A stretch of DNA of 64,000 bases from Xyrauchen texanus. Lineage: Eukaryota; Chordata; Actinopteri; Cypriniformes; Catostomidae. Below the pieces are notes generated by a model. The model was not told where the DNA came from and searched no databases. It worked only from the letters and a program-made list of their open reading frames with translations. A program made the position numbers and the translations under genes. Shown here one piece after another: positions 36,174 to 47,515 of the stretch (the first letter of the stretch is position 1; each line of letters begins with the position of its first letter). Location: the NCBI RefSeq assembly GCF_025860055.1, contig NC_068297.1:18362620-18426619 (forward strand). Direction: 5' to 3'.

Positions 36174-37195
36174 TTAAAGGAATAGTTTTACTCAGCCTTA
36201 TGCCATCCCAGATGTGTATGACTTTCTTTCATCTGCTGAACTCAAATGAAGATTTTTGAAGTATATCTCAGCTATTTTGGTCAATACAATGCAAGTGAAT
36301 GGGCGTCAAAATTTTTAAGCTCCAAAAATCACATAATTCAGTGTAAAAGTAAACCATATGACTCCAGTGTTTAAACAATGTCTTCAGAAGCGATTTGCAG
36401 GTGTGGGTGAGAAACAAATCAATATTTAAGTCAATAAATCAATAAATTATTTACTCACCCTCATGATATCCCAGGTGTGTATGACTTTCTTTCTTCACCC
36501 GATTTGAAGAAAAATAAAAAAATATCTTAGCTCAGTAGGTTCTTAAAAAGCAAGAGGATGGTGATTTCTTGTTTGAAGCTCCAAAAATCACAGACAGTCA
36601 ACAGAAACATCATAAATATGACACAAGCTATTAAATTAACGTCTTCTAAAGCAACATGATTGCTTTTGGTGTGAAAAAGATAAATAATTAAGCACTTTTA
36701 TTTTTTTAACTCTAAATTATGCTTCCGGTCAGCAGTGGTATGCGCATATGACATAATCGCATTGACACTTGAAACACGTGAGAACTGAGGCACATGAGGA
36801 GGAGGAATGCTGTACAGTAGCTTGGTTGGTTTTGATCTGTATTTATCTGTTTCTTTACTCACAATAGTGTGTTTGTGTGTTCATCCTGGATGTTTCAACC
36901 GAATGGAGAACTACAGTGAATTACAGATGTAACTTCACAGCAATGCGAATACGTCACACAAGAAACTGCTTTGACTGGATTATAAGTAAAATACTTAGTT
37001 GTATCGCTGACGTTTATGATGGCTCAAAATTTTGACACCCGTTCACTTGCATTGTATGGACCTACAGAGCTGAAATATTCTTCTAAAATCATCATTGTGT
37101 TCTGCAGAAGAAAGAAAGTCATACACATGTGGGATGGCATAAGGGTGAGTAAATGATGAGATAATTTTCATTTTTGAATGAACAATCCCTTTAAG
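36174..37195. mobile_element. Composite MITE, about 1 kb
   Basis: It starts AAAGGAATAGTTTTACTCAG and ends in the complement TTTGAATGAACAATCCCTTTAA. Inside, a second start-like block (TTATTTACTCACCCTCATG, 36448) suggests one copy of the family nested in another. No ORF of interest. Confidence 0.65.
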
Positions 37196-37765
37196 CATGT
37201 AACAGCTTAGCATGTTTGAACTTCCTATGCAATAGGACTATATATATTCTGCCTGGGTGTTGCTGTCTGTGGAGGTGTTGTATGATAAAGTATGCATTAT
37301 GATTATGGGTACTTTCATGAAATGTGTCAGCACCCATCATCTTTAAAAGATACCTCACCTCCTGTGTTCTCTTCCACAGGTGACTTCCAGGCCAGAGTAC
37401 ATCAAAAATGTACATCAGCTATTTCTGTCTGTGGCTTACCACAGTATTGACGCTGTACAACTCATTCCTATTCAGTTCTTATGTAGGAGTGAAAGTATAC
37501 ACATACACATAGAAGCACACACAATCGTGGAAATAAGCATGCATATAGTAACACAATCATACATGGACCCATAAGTATGCAAACATACACATATAACGCC
37601 AAAACATGTGCACATACAGTTTAGATATTAAAAGACTTTTGTAAGTTCAGCTTAATCTTTACTGATTTGAGTTTTCAGATTTTCAGCTCTACTCTTCAGT
37701 AATTAATTTGGGTTGTAGAAGTGCAATGAACTTAAAATTGTAACTTTGGCACCACCTTGTCGTAA
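37196..37765. other. No gene recognised
   Basis: A 64-codon and a 74-codon ORF here are not recognisable. Confidence 0.5.
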
Positions 37766-38527
37766 AGATAGGGCTGTTGATTTAATGCATTCGTTCAGTG
37801 TGATTAATTATATAAAAATAACATGTTAAAAAATTAACCCAATTAATGATGTATCCAGACCGTAATAAGAAATATTGCCAAACATCAGAGTAATTCAAGC
37901 TTGAAGTACCACCTGTTTTCAGAGGGGGGCAGTAAGCGAAACTCCAGCTTTATAGGCAACAAACCACACTTGGGCTTGCTTGACACCAGCGACAGCACAA
38001 ATTGAGAATGAGTTCTTGGCTTCAAGAACAGCTGGACGGAATACAATTCTGAATGCAGGGATCTCGAGACATGTATTTATAATTATCAGACTACATTTAA
38101 TTCGACACAGCAATGTAAAAACGCAGTGTTTTTAACGTGACGCAACCAAGTGAGAAGCTCCAAATGCGTCCGTCAGATGTAGGTTTGCATTGATGCATCC
38201 TTAGGAAAGCCCCTTTGATAAATCCACCTTGAACAGATTGATGAATTCAACTGCAAAATGAATGCAGGTGACTGTCGTCCACTGATAGGCTAATGTTCAA
38301 TAATATGGAAATAAACATTATATTGCCTTCTAAAACAACTTTTTGTATTGTCTAATCAATGCATTACTCGTCTGCAACTATTTACTGCATAATGAATCAT
38401 TATATTTTGAATTATTGTTATTTGAGGGCCTTCTCAGCAAATATTTATATATGTGGATTGCGATTATTTAATCATTATATCACGTTCTTACTTTGATTAC
38501 AAGTTTAAATCGATTGGCAGCCCTATT
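37766..38527. mobile_element. hAT-like non-autonomous element
   Basis: The left end TAGGGCTGTTGATTTAA and right end ATCGATTGGCAGCCCTA are inverted, and match the ends of the larger element at 42064-46727. About 760 bp. No 8-bp duplication is clear, so the copy is old. ORFs are short. Confidence 0.65.
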
Positions 38528-41371
38528 TAAAAATTATGGCTGCAGTTTAAGTTTCTTAAGTTACCTCAAGCAACTTAAGTAAAATTTCAGTGGGTCTTCA
38601 AACATTACAGGTATGACACAGAAAATCAATCTACTCTTAGTCAGTTGGATGTGATGGATCATGTGGTCAGAAGAGTCATTGATGCTTCATCGGAATGGAA
38701 ACTTTAGCACGGCCCACCACAACAGAGACACCCTGTGTGTGTGTGTGTGTAAACAGTATGATGCTTTCTGAAAACCTCACATTGAGTGCAGTCACACACT
38801 CACCTCTAAGTTTTCCATCCACAAGATGTCAGACCAGTATTTTGTCACCGGATGTTTTTCAAGGTCAGGGTTAAAAAAAAATAGATTGTCTGTCTCTATC
38901 AGTCTGTCTTACCATCTTGCTGTGCACCTGCAGATCTGGGGAGCCAGCCCAGGATAGCTGTGTTTGGTCTATGGGTGATGCTATTTACGAATGTGGGTTT
39001 AATACCACTTTTTCAAGTTACTGACTTATCGAACTACTGCATTATGAGGCTTCATTAACAATGTTTTGGTCTTTGTAAATAATTTATTCTCTATGTTTAT
39101 TAACTACATTCAAAATATGGGATATTTAATATGCGAATATTATCAATAATATTCTAAATTCTATATAGGATAATAGGATTCTAAATGAAAATGCCACCGA
39201 AGTTGTTGATGGGTGGTGGGGTTTCCTAAATAAGAACGCGCCAAAAGTTGTTGACCAGGGGTGCAAGATGCCGCCCAAGGCGTCTGCCCATGTCTAAACC
39301 GTCACTGATAACTAATTTTAATGTCATATTAGTTGTAGTTTTACATGTAGTTTTGAGCGCCCTCATAGTTAAATGTACCTCTTAATGCCTCCCCCTGCAG
39401 CGTGGCGGGTGTCTGAATGTTTGAAAACAGTATGCCTTTGCATAGCTGTTTTGATCTCCTTTTTGACTCTGAGCAAAGAAGCACTTCGCCCTGAATGTGT
39501 TGGGGCCTAACATTCATCAGTCAGATCTCATTGAGAACAAGAGATTAGAAAGACAGATCAGAGAAAGAGAGAGAAAAGATAGAGAGAGGGCAACACTGGC
39601 CCTATAGCTAGCTCTGTTTCTAGCTACCATAGCCACAGACAGATTGTTATACATAGAGGCCCCAAAATGCATTTGGACACTCAAGCCACAATTAAAAATC
39701 TATTTTTTGCTAAATATCTAACTAATTGGCTTTTATTGTAAAGACAGCACAAGCGCACGTATTAAGCAAAACATATCAAAAGTTTGCTAGGTTTCAAATT
39801 ATAAAAAGAACAGATATTGTTTTATCAAATTAAGACAAAAAGTACAGTATTTGGACACTTTTGAGCTACCAAACGTTAATGGTTAATGTCCATAGTTTAT
39901 TTGAACATGAGGAGAACTGACTTCATAAGTGTAGATTTAGTATCCAAAGGTTTCCAGTTCTTTTTGGAGCTACTGTACGTTTATTCCTAAAATGTTTAAT
40001 CCTCTGATACATACACAGTGTGTGGAGGGAATTTAAATGTTTTATATTTTGGCTACTTTGCTTTCTGAACAAGTTTAACATATTTGACCATAATTAAACA
40101 AGTTTCACAGAATTTCATAGATCCCATAATCATTGCAGAAGATGCAAAAAAAAAATTAATAAATAAATAAATAGATTGAATCTTTCCCATGTGTAAGTGA
40201 TTATGTTTTTAGAATGCAAATGCACTTTGCAAATGCACAAAATTAATAAAGTGTGCAATTGTCTGTGAGAAAATAAATGGGCATTTTCATATAAATATGT
40301 GTAAGAACTGCCAATTAAATGCCATCATGACACTTTTGCATGTGTGTGTTTGTGTGCATATACTTTAGGCAGCAATGTGCAGAGGAGAAACAAATGGAAA
40401 TGAGTCACTGCAGGGCAACGCGAGGTGCAGTTTTGGAAAGGTACACTTTCCGCACCCGTCCTCAACCTGTCCTTCGCACACACACAAACGTACACATATA
40501 CACACAGTCATACACATTTGCCTGTCCCACGCAGTTAAAAGCTACAGCGAGGTTCGCCCACGCAGTATTGCAGACTGTGCTCTGCGGCCTGCTGCAGTAA
40601 GAGTGTGTTTGTGCAGTAAAAGAGCCCTGAGTAACCACAGAGTAAAAACATGTCTTTTTTGCACTGATATTAACATCTTGATACTTTCTGCTGGGCTAGA
40701 GCTGATCGCACAAAAACAGGATGCCCAGGTTTGAGATCTGCTGAAAAATATCTTCTTGGCTTGAGTGCAACACAAATCAACATCTACAAGTTTCATAACA
40801 TCTACTTTAAACATCACCCGTTGGACAAAAATTACAAATGAGATCTATTTACAATCTCAATTCTTTCTCCAAGAAAGAAATTGTATTAAATGGACAGCAA
40901 ATAAAGACCTTTGCTTTAGACTCCTGCTTCTCACATTTTTCTCCTGAGAAAAATACTTTTGTAATCTCACATGTGCCTCATCTGCAGTTTCAGATTTGCC
41001 AAGATATACAAATTTTGCAATAAAAATATAAAGATTTGACATAAAATCAAAAATGTCTAATAAAATGCTCCCTAGAATTAGTATCTAAGCTGTGCAACCC
41101 ACATTTATTTGACAGCTGTATACTATTACTATATGTCAACAGCTTTCTCATTTGTTCCTATTTTTGTTTGGGTCCAAATGAAAGGACAACAATTCTTTAC
41201 ATTTTTTAAAAGAAACATGGCCAACTGAAATTGAGCAAATTAAAAGTTTATTAACATAGCAGCTTGTGTCTATTCCTTCCATACTTTGGGCAGTGCATAC
41301 ACTCTAAAGGGGCATGGGGCCTTAACTAGACTTCAGCCAAACACAGGCTTCAATAAAAAGTTTTAAAATCT
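38528..41371. other. Intergenic DNA, no gene recognised
   Basis: Nearly 3 kb without a supported feature. The ORFs (up to 119 codons near 40375-40734) are not recognisable and overlap on both strands. Confidence 0.5.
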
Positions 41372-41640
41372 TGTTTAGTTCACCCAAAAATGAAAATTCT
41401 CTCATCATGTACTCACACTCATGCCATCTCAGGCATGTAGGACTTTCTTTCATCTGCAGAACACAAATAAGATTTTTAGAAGAATATTTCAGCTGTAGGT
41501 ATGCAAGTGAATATGGTCAGAACTTTAAAGCTCCAAAAAGCACATCAATGCAGCATAAAAGTACTCCATCAAACTCCAGTGGTTAAATCCATATCTTCAG
41601 AAGCGATATATATAAATCTATATTTTTATCATTCCCCCTA
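41372..41640. mobile_element. Left half of a MITE, split by a nested insertion
   Basis: TTCACCCAAAAATGAAAATT, CATCATGTACTCACACTC and TTTAAAGCTCCAAAAAGCAC are the left half of the dispersed palindromic MITE. The matching right half is at 47265-47515 in the expected orientation, so about 5.6 kb was inserted between them. Confidence 0.65.
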
Positions 41641-41819
41641 TGCGAGTTCACAAGAGGACTGAGTTTTTCTGTTTTTTAGCGATTTGCATTTATCGCCACC
41701 TACTGGGCAGCAAGAAAAAAGAAAAAGAGAGGGATAAAGCAAAGGAACAGTATAAATAAAGGTAGAGGCTATTAGCACTAAGTGCAAAGCGATAGATGCT
41801 TTCCACATTAGGTGTAAAT

Positions 41820-41906
41820 AGCAACAAGAAGCATCTTCTTTGAACTAAGTGCACATAGTATCTTACACTATTTACACTTAGTGCAAAGAAGATGCTTTTT
41901 GTTGCT
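41820..41906. repeat. Imperfect palindrome, arms about 32 bp
   Basis: GCAACAAGAAGCATCTTCTT at 41821-41840 pairs with AAGAAGATGCTTTTTGTTGC at 41886-41905 with few mismatches; the inner parts CTAAGTG / CACTTAG pair as well. A third related word (CACTAAGTGCAAAG) lies at 41776. Role unknown. Confidence 0.75.
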
Positions 41907-42699
41907 AATTAAAGAGCAGTGTGTTTATTGTTTGCATCCTACATCCAACCCCTAAACCTTACCCTAACCTTGTCATGTTTTAATACAGTTACCATAGTAT
42001 AATCATTGTATTTTGTAGTTAAATCATAGTAACCGAAAAATGAAACATAGTTACTGTATTTACTAGGGCTGTCAATCGATTAAATTATTTTATCTAATTA
42101 ATTACATGGTGTCCCGATTAATTAATCGCGATTAATCACATTTAATCTCATATACAAATCTATGATGAGAAAGCCCTCATATAACAATAATTCAATATAT
42201 AATGATGAAATAATTATATAGAGTTATCTTTAAATATTTAAAAATTATATATATTTAGGCCTATACAAATAAAAAATATTCAGATAATTAAAGTGCATTA
42301 CATTCTTGTGGCAGAAGAGTTCATCATTGATAAGACAATACAAAAGTGGCTTTAGAATACAATGTATTGTTTATTACATATTATTGATCATACCCAGATA
42401 GCAATAAGTCGGCGGGCCGCTGGCGGTGCTCCGGCGGCAGAAGCGGCAGAATGGCGATATCGCAAACACGTTTGACGGCGCACCGCCGGCGGCAGCCGCT
42501 TTTTAAAAGCGGCAGCTGCCTTCCTATCGCCTTCGTTCCGCTATATATATATATAGCATGCAGTTTATCAAGAATAATGATTGATCAAACCAGACAAATT
42601 TCCATTTGGCGTTTTAATTCCACATTTCAAAGTACAGTAACTGTCATTGAAACAAGATGTCAGATCACTGAAATATAAATAACAGAAAAATACAAACAT

Positions 42700-42702
<3 letters not shown>

Positions 42703-42776
<74 letters not shown>
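42703..42776. repeat. (CA)n microsatellite
   Basis: About 36 CA units inside the nested transposon. Confidence 0.95.
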
Positions 42777-42780
<4 letters not shown>

Positions 42781-43510
42781 GAACATGCAGGTTTCCAATT
42801 CAATTTTGGTAAAAAAAAAAATCTTTTTTAAAAAACACTATTGTAACACTTACAATAATTGTTAATAATATAAAGAGGTCAGCTCTGGGATGAAAAGAAT
42901 TACCAGTAAACACAAGCAATGAGGATATTTGGTACCAAATAAAGTGCAGGATACCAAATAAATTGAGGTATAACATCATATTTACAAGTCATTTCTAACA
43001 ATAGGTTAAGTGGTAATAATTTAGAGTAAAGCTCTGGAGTAGAATATACCATTATAACTGCAATGCTGACCTGTGGCACAAGGATTTACAAGCTATATTT
43101 AACAATAACAGTTAAGCACTGTGACGGAATGAAAGTGCAATATCAAATATCAGGCATGAAATAGGATTTACAAACTATAATAGAATTGTTAAGCACTGAC
43201 GGAATGAAATAAGCAATACTAAAGTCACGGTAAGTAGAATATTTGATACCAGATAATGTGCAAATATCAAGTATTAGATGTAAAATCTAGGATTTACAAG
43301 CTATATTTAAAAATAGAATAGTTAAGCACTGTAACAATGAAATAAGCAGCAAATTGTATATGAAATAATTGAGATCTTTGGTATCAAGGAATGTGCAGGA
43401 TAACAGGTATAATATACATTTTGACATTCAACTTACACATGACAACAAGTGGGAATAAATATAATTAACAGCAGAAAATCTGGCTGTAGAGAACTCAGCC
43501 AATCAGAATG

Positions 43511-43576
43511 TCTGGAGAGGTTGGGGACTGCGTGGCGTAGTGGGCTAAGAATCACCGGTTTTCCCCGACCTCCAGA
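43511..43576. repeat. tRNA-like hairpin inside the nested transposon
   Basis: CTGGAGAGGTTGGGGA pairs with CCCCGACCTCCAG; the loop contains TGGCGTAGTGG, which fits an RNA polymerase III A box. A clear B box was not found. A TATAAAA lies 48 bp beyond (43624-43630) and a GTGAGT donor-like word at about 43744. Confidence 0.4.
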
Positions 43577-43861
43577 ATGAGGCAGTGCAAATTGGCATAT
43601 CTTCAGTGATTCCTCGTGTGCCTGTATAAAAGCACAAACCATCCCATATTCATCCAAGGAGCTGCCCTCAAAGCAGGGTCACGAGAGAAAAGAAGAAGAA
43701 GAAGAAAAAAAAAGCAATTTCCACAGTGAACAGTGTGGATTGGGTGAGTGTAGTCTGACACTTTTAGCAGGCTTTTTTAGGGGTCTTGATGTTACTGACT
43801 GCAGGATAAAGAAAGGGTTCCAGTTGTCAGTGATGCTGGGGTGTCAGTAGTCACCCTAGGT

Positions 43862-44606
43862 TTAAGGGGTCGGCTGTGGGTCCCTCTCAGCTGTGCGGCG
43901 CCTTTTTCCACCTTCATGTTCAGATGCTCCTTTCAGGTAACGCGTAACGTTAACCTGGATCGCCTCATCAGTGGCATCCTGGGTTGCTGGGTTCTTCCGG
44001 ATGGCTCCTGTAGAAAATAAAGATCTGTCATTCCATTTGAATGGCATAAGGTCATACACATCTACTTAAATATAAAACAAAATATCCAACTTACTTTGAA
44101 CAATGGTCTTCAGGAACATGTCTCTAAAACATGCTTTATCCCCTACACCAGTCCAGGTTGTATTGATGGAAAGGTGATTAGAGAAGATACTCTGAAGCAT
44201 TCAGCCACACGGTTGTCTTTAGGTCCCTCCCACATTTGATTGCCAAAAACCGAAGCTGAAAATACAAAAAAAACATGTTACAAATTACATTTCTCTGAAG
44301 CTTCTCATAAATTTAAAATGTGACAGGCTGTGGATTCAGACTGTAGAATATGCAGTGTACGATCTTAATTTTACTTTTTAGATTACCCTATGGCGTTATA
44401 AACGAAATCGGCACACTTACAAATCGTTGCTGGAGCTCTTTATCCTGCCTCAAACTGTTGTCAAGCAACGCCAAATCTTCCTGGGTGTCTAGGGGGGAGT
44501 AACAGGTCCCATGGCAAGGATAACTCTCCAACAGACACATTGGCACTGAAATGTTGCAGCATTGCATTTTGTTGTCCATGCTACGCACAACATCGCCAAA
44601 CTCCAA
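43862..44606 (-). pseudogene. DUF4806-type transposon-associated gene remnant, three exons
   Basis: On the minus strand three exon-like pieces follow in order. The first (within 44606-44388) has YSPLDTQEDLALLDNSLRQD then KELQQRF. The second (about 44261-44102), between an acceptor TTTTCAG and a donor GTAAG, has DLKTTVWLNASEY and, in another frame, SIFSNHLSINTTWTGVGDKA. The third (to 43862) has AIRKNPATQDATDEAIQVNV and EHEGGKRRR. Many fish transposon-linked proteins with DUF4806 share this order: leucine-rich helix, N.W.G.G.K.AF, KNP.T..AT, GG.R. A frameshift in the second exon breaks it. The protein's role in transposition is unknown to me. Confidence 0.65.
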
Positions 44607-46735
44607 GACGTCGCAGCATTAGGGTTTGATCTGCACCTACAGGGGTTCCCAGAATAAAAGAATAAAGTAGTCAGTCCTGGTCCTTCAACTATTAAACTAT
44701 GACATTTATATCTAGGTCTACTACATGTACAGGTGGCCCCAGTGGGAATTACACCAACAACCACAGGTGTTGTTTGCAAGTTGTACCCGATTGCCCAGTG
44801 CGAGCAAATGTCTTCAACATTGTCCCAAATTGCTTCACCTGCTCTTGAAGTGAACCGCTGTCACCTGGGAAGTAACAATATATTGATTAGCAATACACTA
44901 AATATAATAGTAATATAATATAACCACAATTATCATACCAGTAACTTTCCCTGTAATTTCTATCCACAGTATGTTATGCATGGCATACAAGTTCATAATG
45001 AAGAACCGTTATGATAACATCAATTTAATTTTTTTTTTTGAAGCAGAATATTTGTTTGTAAAAGGTGAGGAAAAAGAAAATAATGAAATATTGGTATACA
45101 GATTTTGGTTGATATATCATACTGTACAGTGAAATGTGCTATTGTTGTATCCCTACTCACCTGAATGACGGATAGATCAGGCAAATCTCCAGTCAGGCCT
45201 TTGTAGAGTGTGTGCTCCTGCATATCCACAGGTATTTTAATTCAAACTTGCAACATATTGTAATAAATCTACAATATTCAGCCTTTACCTTACACCCTCG
45301 GTTGTTGCTCTACACTTTTATTATATTAAATACTTATTTATATAGCTTGCTCACTGTATAATCATGATAGCCTAATACTTATAACACAAGATTGCATCTT
45401 AAACGAATGACTGAGTTGAAAACTTGAATAAGAACGCATTTTACACAGAGGGGACCAGTTAGGGAAACTTACCTGCCTACAATAACTGTTTTCATTTGAT
45501 TTGAGTTACATTAAACATGAATAACCTTAGCCGAGTCCCCAGGAACATCGGGCTATTAAAGTAACAAGCCTGTAACTGCGGTCTTATCAATTCTAGCTTC
45601 ACCATACACTCAAAAATTAAAGTATACCCGAGATTTTGGCCATGTTGCAGATGTCTTTCACTGTTCACTGATAGTCATGCATTCGTGAAAAGTCTAACTT
45701 CATCAATTTATTCTGCTAAATTGTTCATACCATGAATTAAATATCTATTTTAAAACCTAATCAGAATCATAAAGATATTTATTGCCAAGTAAGTTTTACA
45801 AAAGGAATTCTTTTTGGTTTATTGGTGCATGTCTCAAATGCGCAGCAATCAAAGAAATGTAAACAATTTTCAAGTGCATAAAATAATTCAATATATTTTA
45901 CATATATTACTGTATAATCGCTTCAGAGTTTCAAAGTAATTTAAATGTCATTTCCTAAACCTTACCTTATCATGGAATCAAGAGTCAAGACTCTGTTATA
46001 AACCCTAATGGCTTTGGAGCAAAAAATAATAATAGCCAACATGGCTGGTCGATTTTGAGAGTAGAAATCCTTGTATTCCAAAGCGGCTTGCCGGCATATC
46101 GCAAGAAATGGGAGTGACGAATTCGGCGGCAAACGTTTCATCCCCGCCAGTGGGACGCACCTATAGCCGACAGCTTAGGGACGGCGGCAAAAAGAAGCCG
46201 TGCGGATATTTTTTGCTATCTGGGTAAGTCAATCATTGGCATACAGTTCACAGCAATCCATTACACAAGTGAATTTGTCAATCAGTTGGAGAGTTATTAT
46301 GAGGGCTTGTTTAAGGACCCGTCAATGTACACCTGTGTCAGCTTGTGTATTGTCTCGGGTGTGTTGCATCATAAACATAAATGTTTAGGTCACTGTGTCA
46401 AGTTAAATATAGTTTAATACTTAGAACACATCTTGATTTCACTTAGTTCGGATTTGCACTCCATCAAATGTTTTGAACACAAGAATGTAATACTTGTTTG
46501 TGTTGTGCTGCTGCTGGATGGTTGTTTTGTTCACTGTATAAACTGTGTGTTGCTCACACAGCTGAAATTTCACTTACTGCTCTCTGGAGTAAACAAGTGG
46601 TACTACAAGCTTGCATTTCACATGAATCTTCCTTATTACGGTCTGGGGCATTGCGATTAATTTATTTAACATGTTATTTTTTATAAAATTAATCGCACTG
46701 AATTACCATGTTAAATCAACAGCCCTTGTATTTAC

Positions 46736-47264
46736 ACAACATATCTGTAGAAACACCATGGTAAATTTTACCTGGATCAAATATCTCTCTAAACCCCCAG
46801 ACTGTCACTGTAACCAAATAACTGTGAGGCAATCAAACTTTATATTCATGTTTATTTATTATTATAAGTAGTGAAAATATTAAGAGTGGAGACATTATGG
46901 GGAAAAGTGAAAAAAGTGGGAATCGAACCCGGGTCCTTCCATAGGGAAAAAACATATCCACACCACCTTTACATCCTATGCCATTGCAGAAACATTTTAA
47001 ACAGTTTTTCTTTCATTTTTGTGTTTCTACCGGACTATTTGAGTGCAATTAGCCGCACTGTGTGGAAGGTGCTATGTACACCTAGAGCAAATAGTCACTC
47101 CGATAAATAAATCATATTTGCACTACAGGCCAGAAGGTAATGATATGCACGAAGAATGTGAATCGTCAAAAAATAGAAGAAGTACGTGCATAGTAGGGTT
47201 GTTTGAAAGTGGATTTATAGTAAAAAAAAAATACTTGATCTCTTTCTCACTCACACCTATCATA
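46736..47264. other. Host DNA and the inner end of the split MITE
   Basis: Sequence between the hAT target duplication and the right MITE half. It includes a tRNA-like segment at 46917-46992. No protein gene. Confidence 0.45.
46917..46992 (-). repeat. tRNA-like sequence (pseudo-tRNA or SINE head)
   Basis: On the minus strand: TGCAATGGCATAGGATGTAA, with an A-box-like TGGCATAGGATG, then about 60 nt on a strong B box GGGTTCGATTCC. No convincing acceptor stem was built, so it is more likely a SINE head or decayed tRNA than a working gene. Confidence 0.45.
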
Positions 47265-47515
47265 TAGCTTCTGAACACATGGATTTAACCACTGGAGTCG
47301 TATGGTTTACTTTTATGGTGCCTTTATGTGCTTTTTGGAGCTTCAAGGTTCTGGTCACCATTCACTTGCATTGAATGGATGGGCAGAGCTGAGATATTTT
47401 TCTAAAAATCTTTGTGTTCATTAGATGAAAGAAAATCATACACATTTGGGACGGCATGAGGGTGAGTATATGATGAACTCCTTTTAAAATGAGTATAATA
47501 TTCTGGATGTCGGAT
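47265..47515. mobile_element. Right half of the split MITE
   Basis: AACCACTGGAGTCGTATGG, TTATGTGCTTTTTGGAGCTT, GTCACCATTCACTTGCATTG and ACGGCATGAGGGTGAGTATA are the complement of the left half at 41372-41640. Together they bracket the hAT/DUF4806 nest. Confidence 0.65.

Larger units (their letters stand above)
42393..46224 (-). mobile_element. DNA transposon with CCCAGATAGCA ends and DUF4806-type gene
   Basis: The element is bounded by CCCAGATAGCA and its complement TGCTATCTGGG, each next to a TA (42391-42392 and 46225-46226). The subterminal DNA is unusually GC-rich at both ends (GGCGGGCCGCTGGCGG, CGGCGGCAAAAAGAAGCCG), unlike the AT-rich middle. It holds fragments of a multi-exon gene on the minus strand. 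No catalytic transposase was seen, so it is probably non-autonomous. The TIR class is not assigned. Confidence 0.75.
42064..46727. mobile_element. hAT element carrying a nested transposon
   Basis: The termini TAGGGCTGTC and AACAGCCCTT are inverted. The same 8 bp, GTATTTAC, flank both sides (42056-42063 and 46728-46735), a typical hAT target duplication. The hAT sequence itself is only about 42064-42392 plus 46225-46727, some 830 bp, similar in size to the relative at 37766-38527. The rest is another transposon inserted at a TA dinucleotide. Confidence 0.85.

Noticed and set aside
40340..40817. Overlapping ORFs of 86-119 codons
   Set aside because: Open in several frames and on both strands, no recognisable domain, no splice context.
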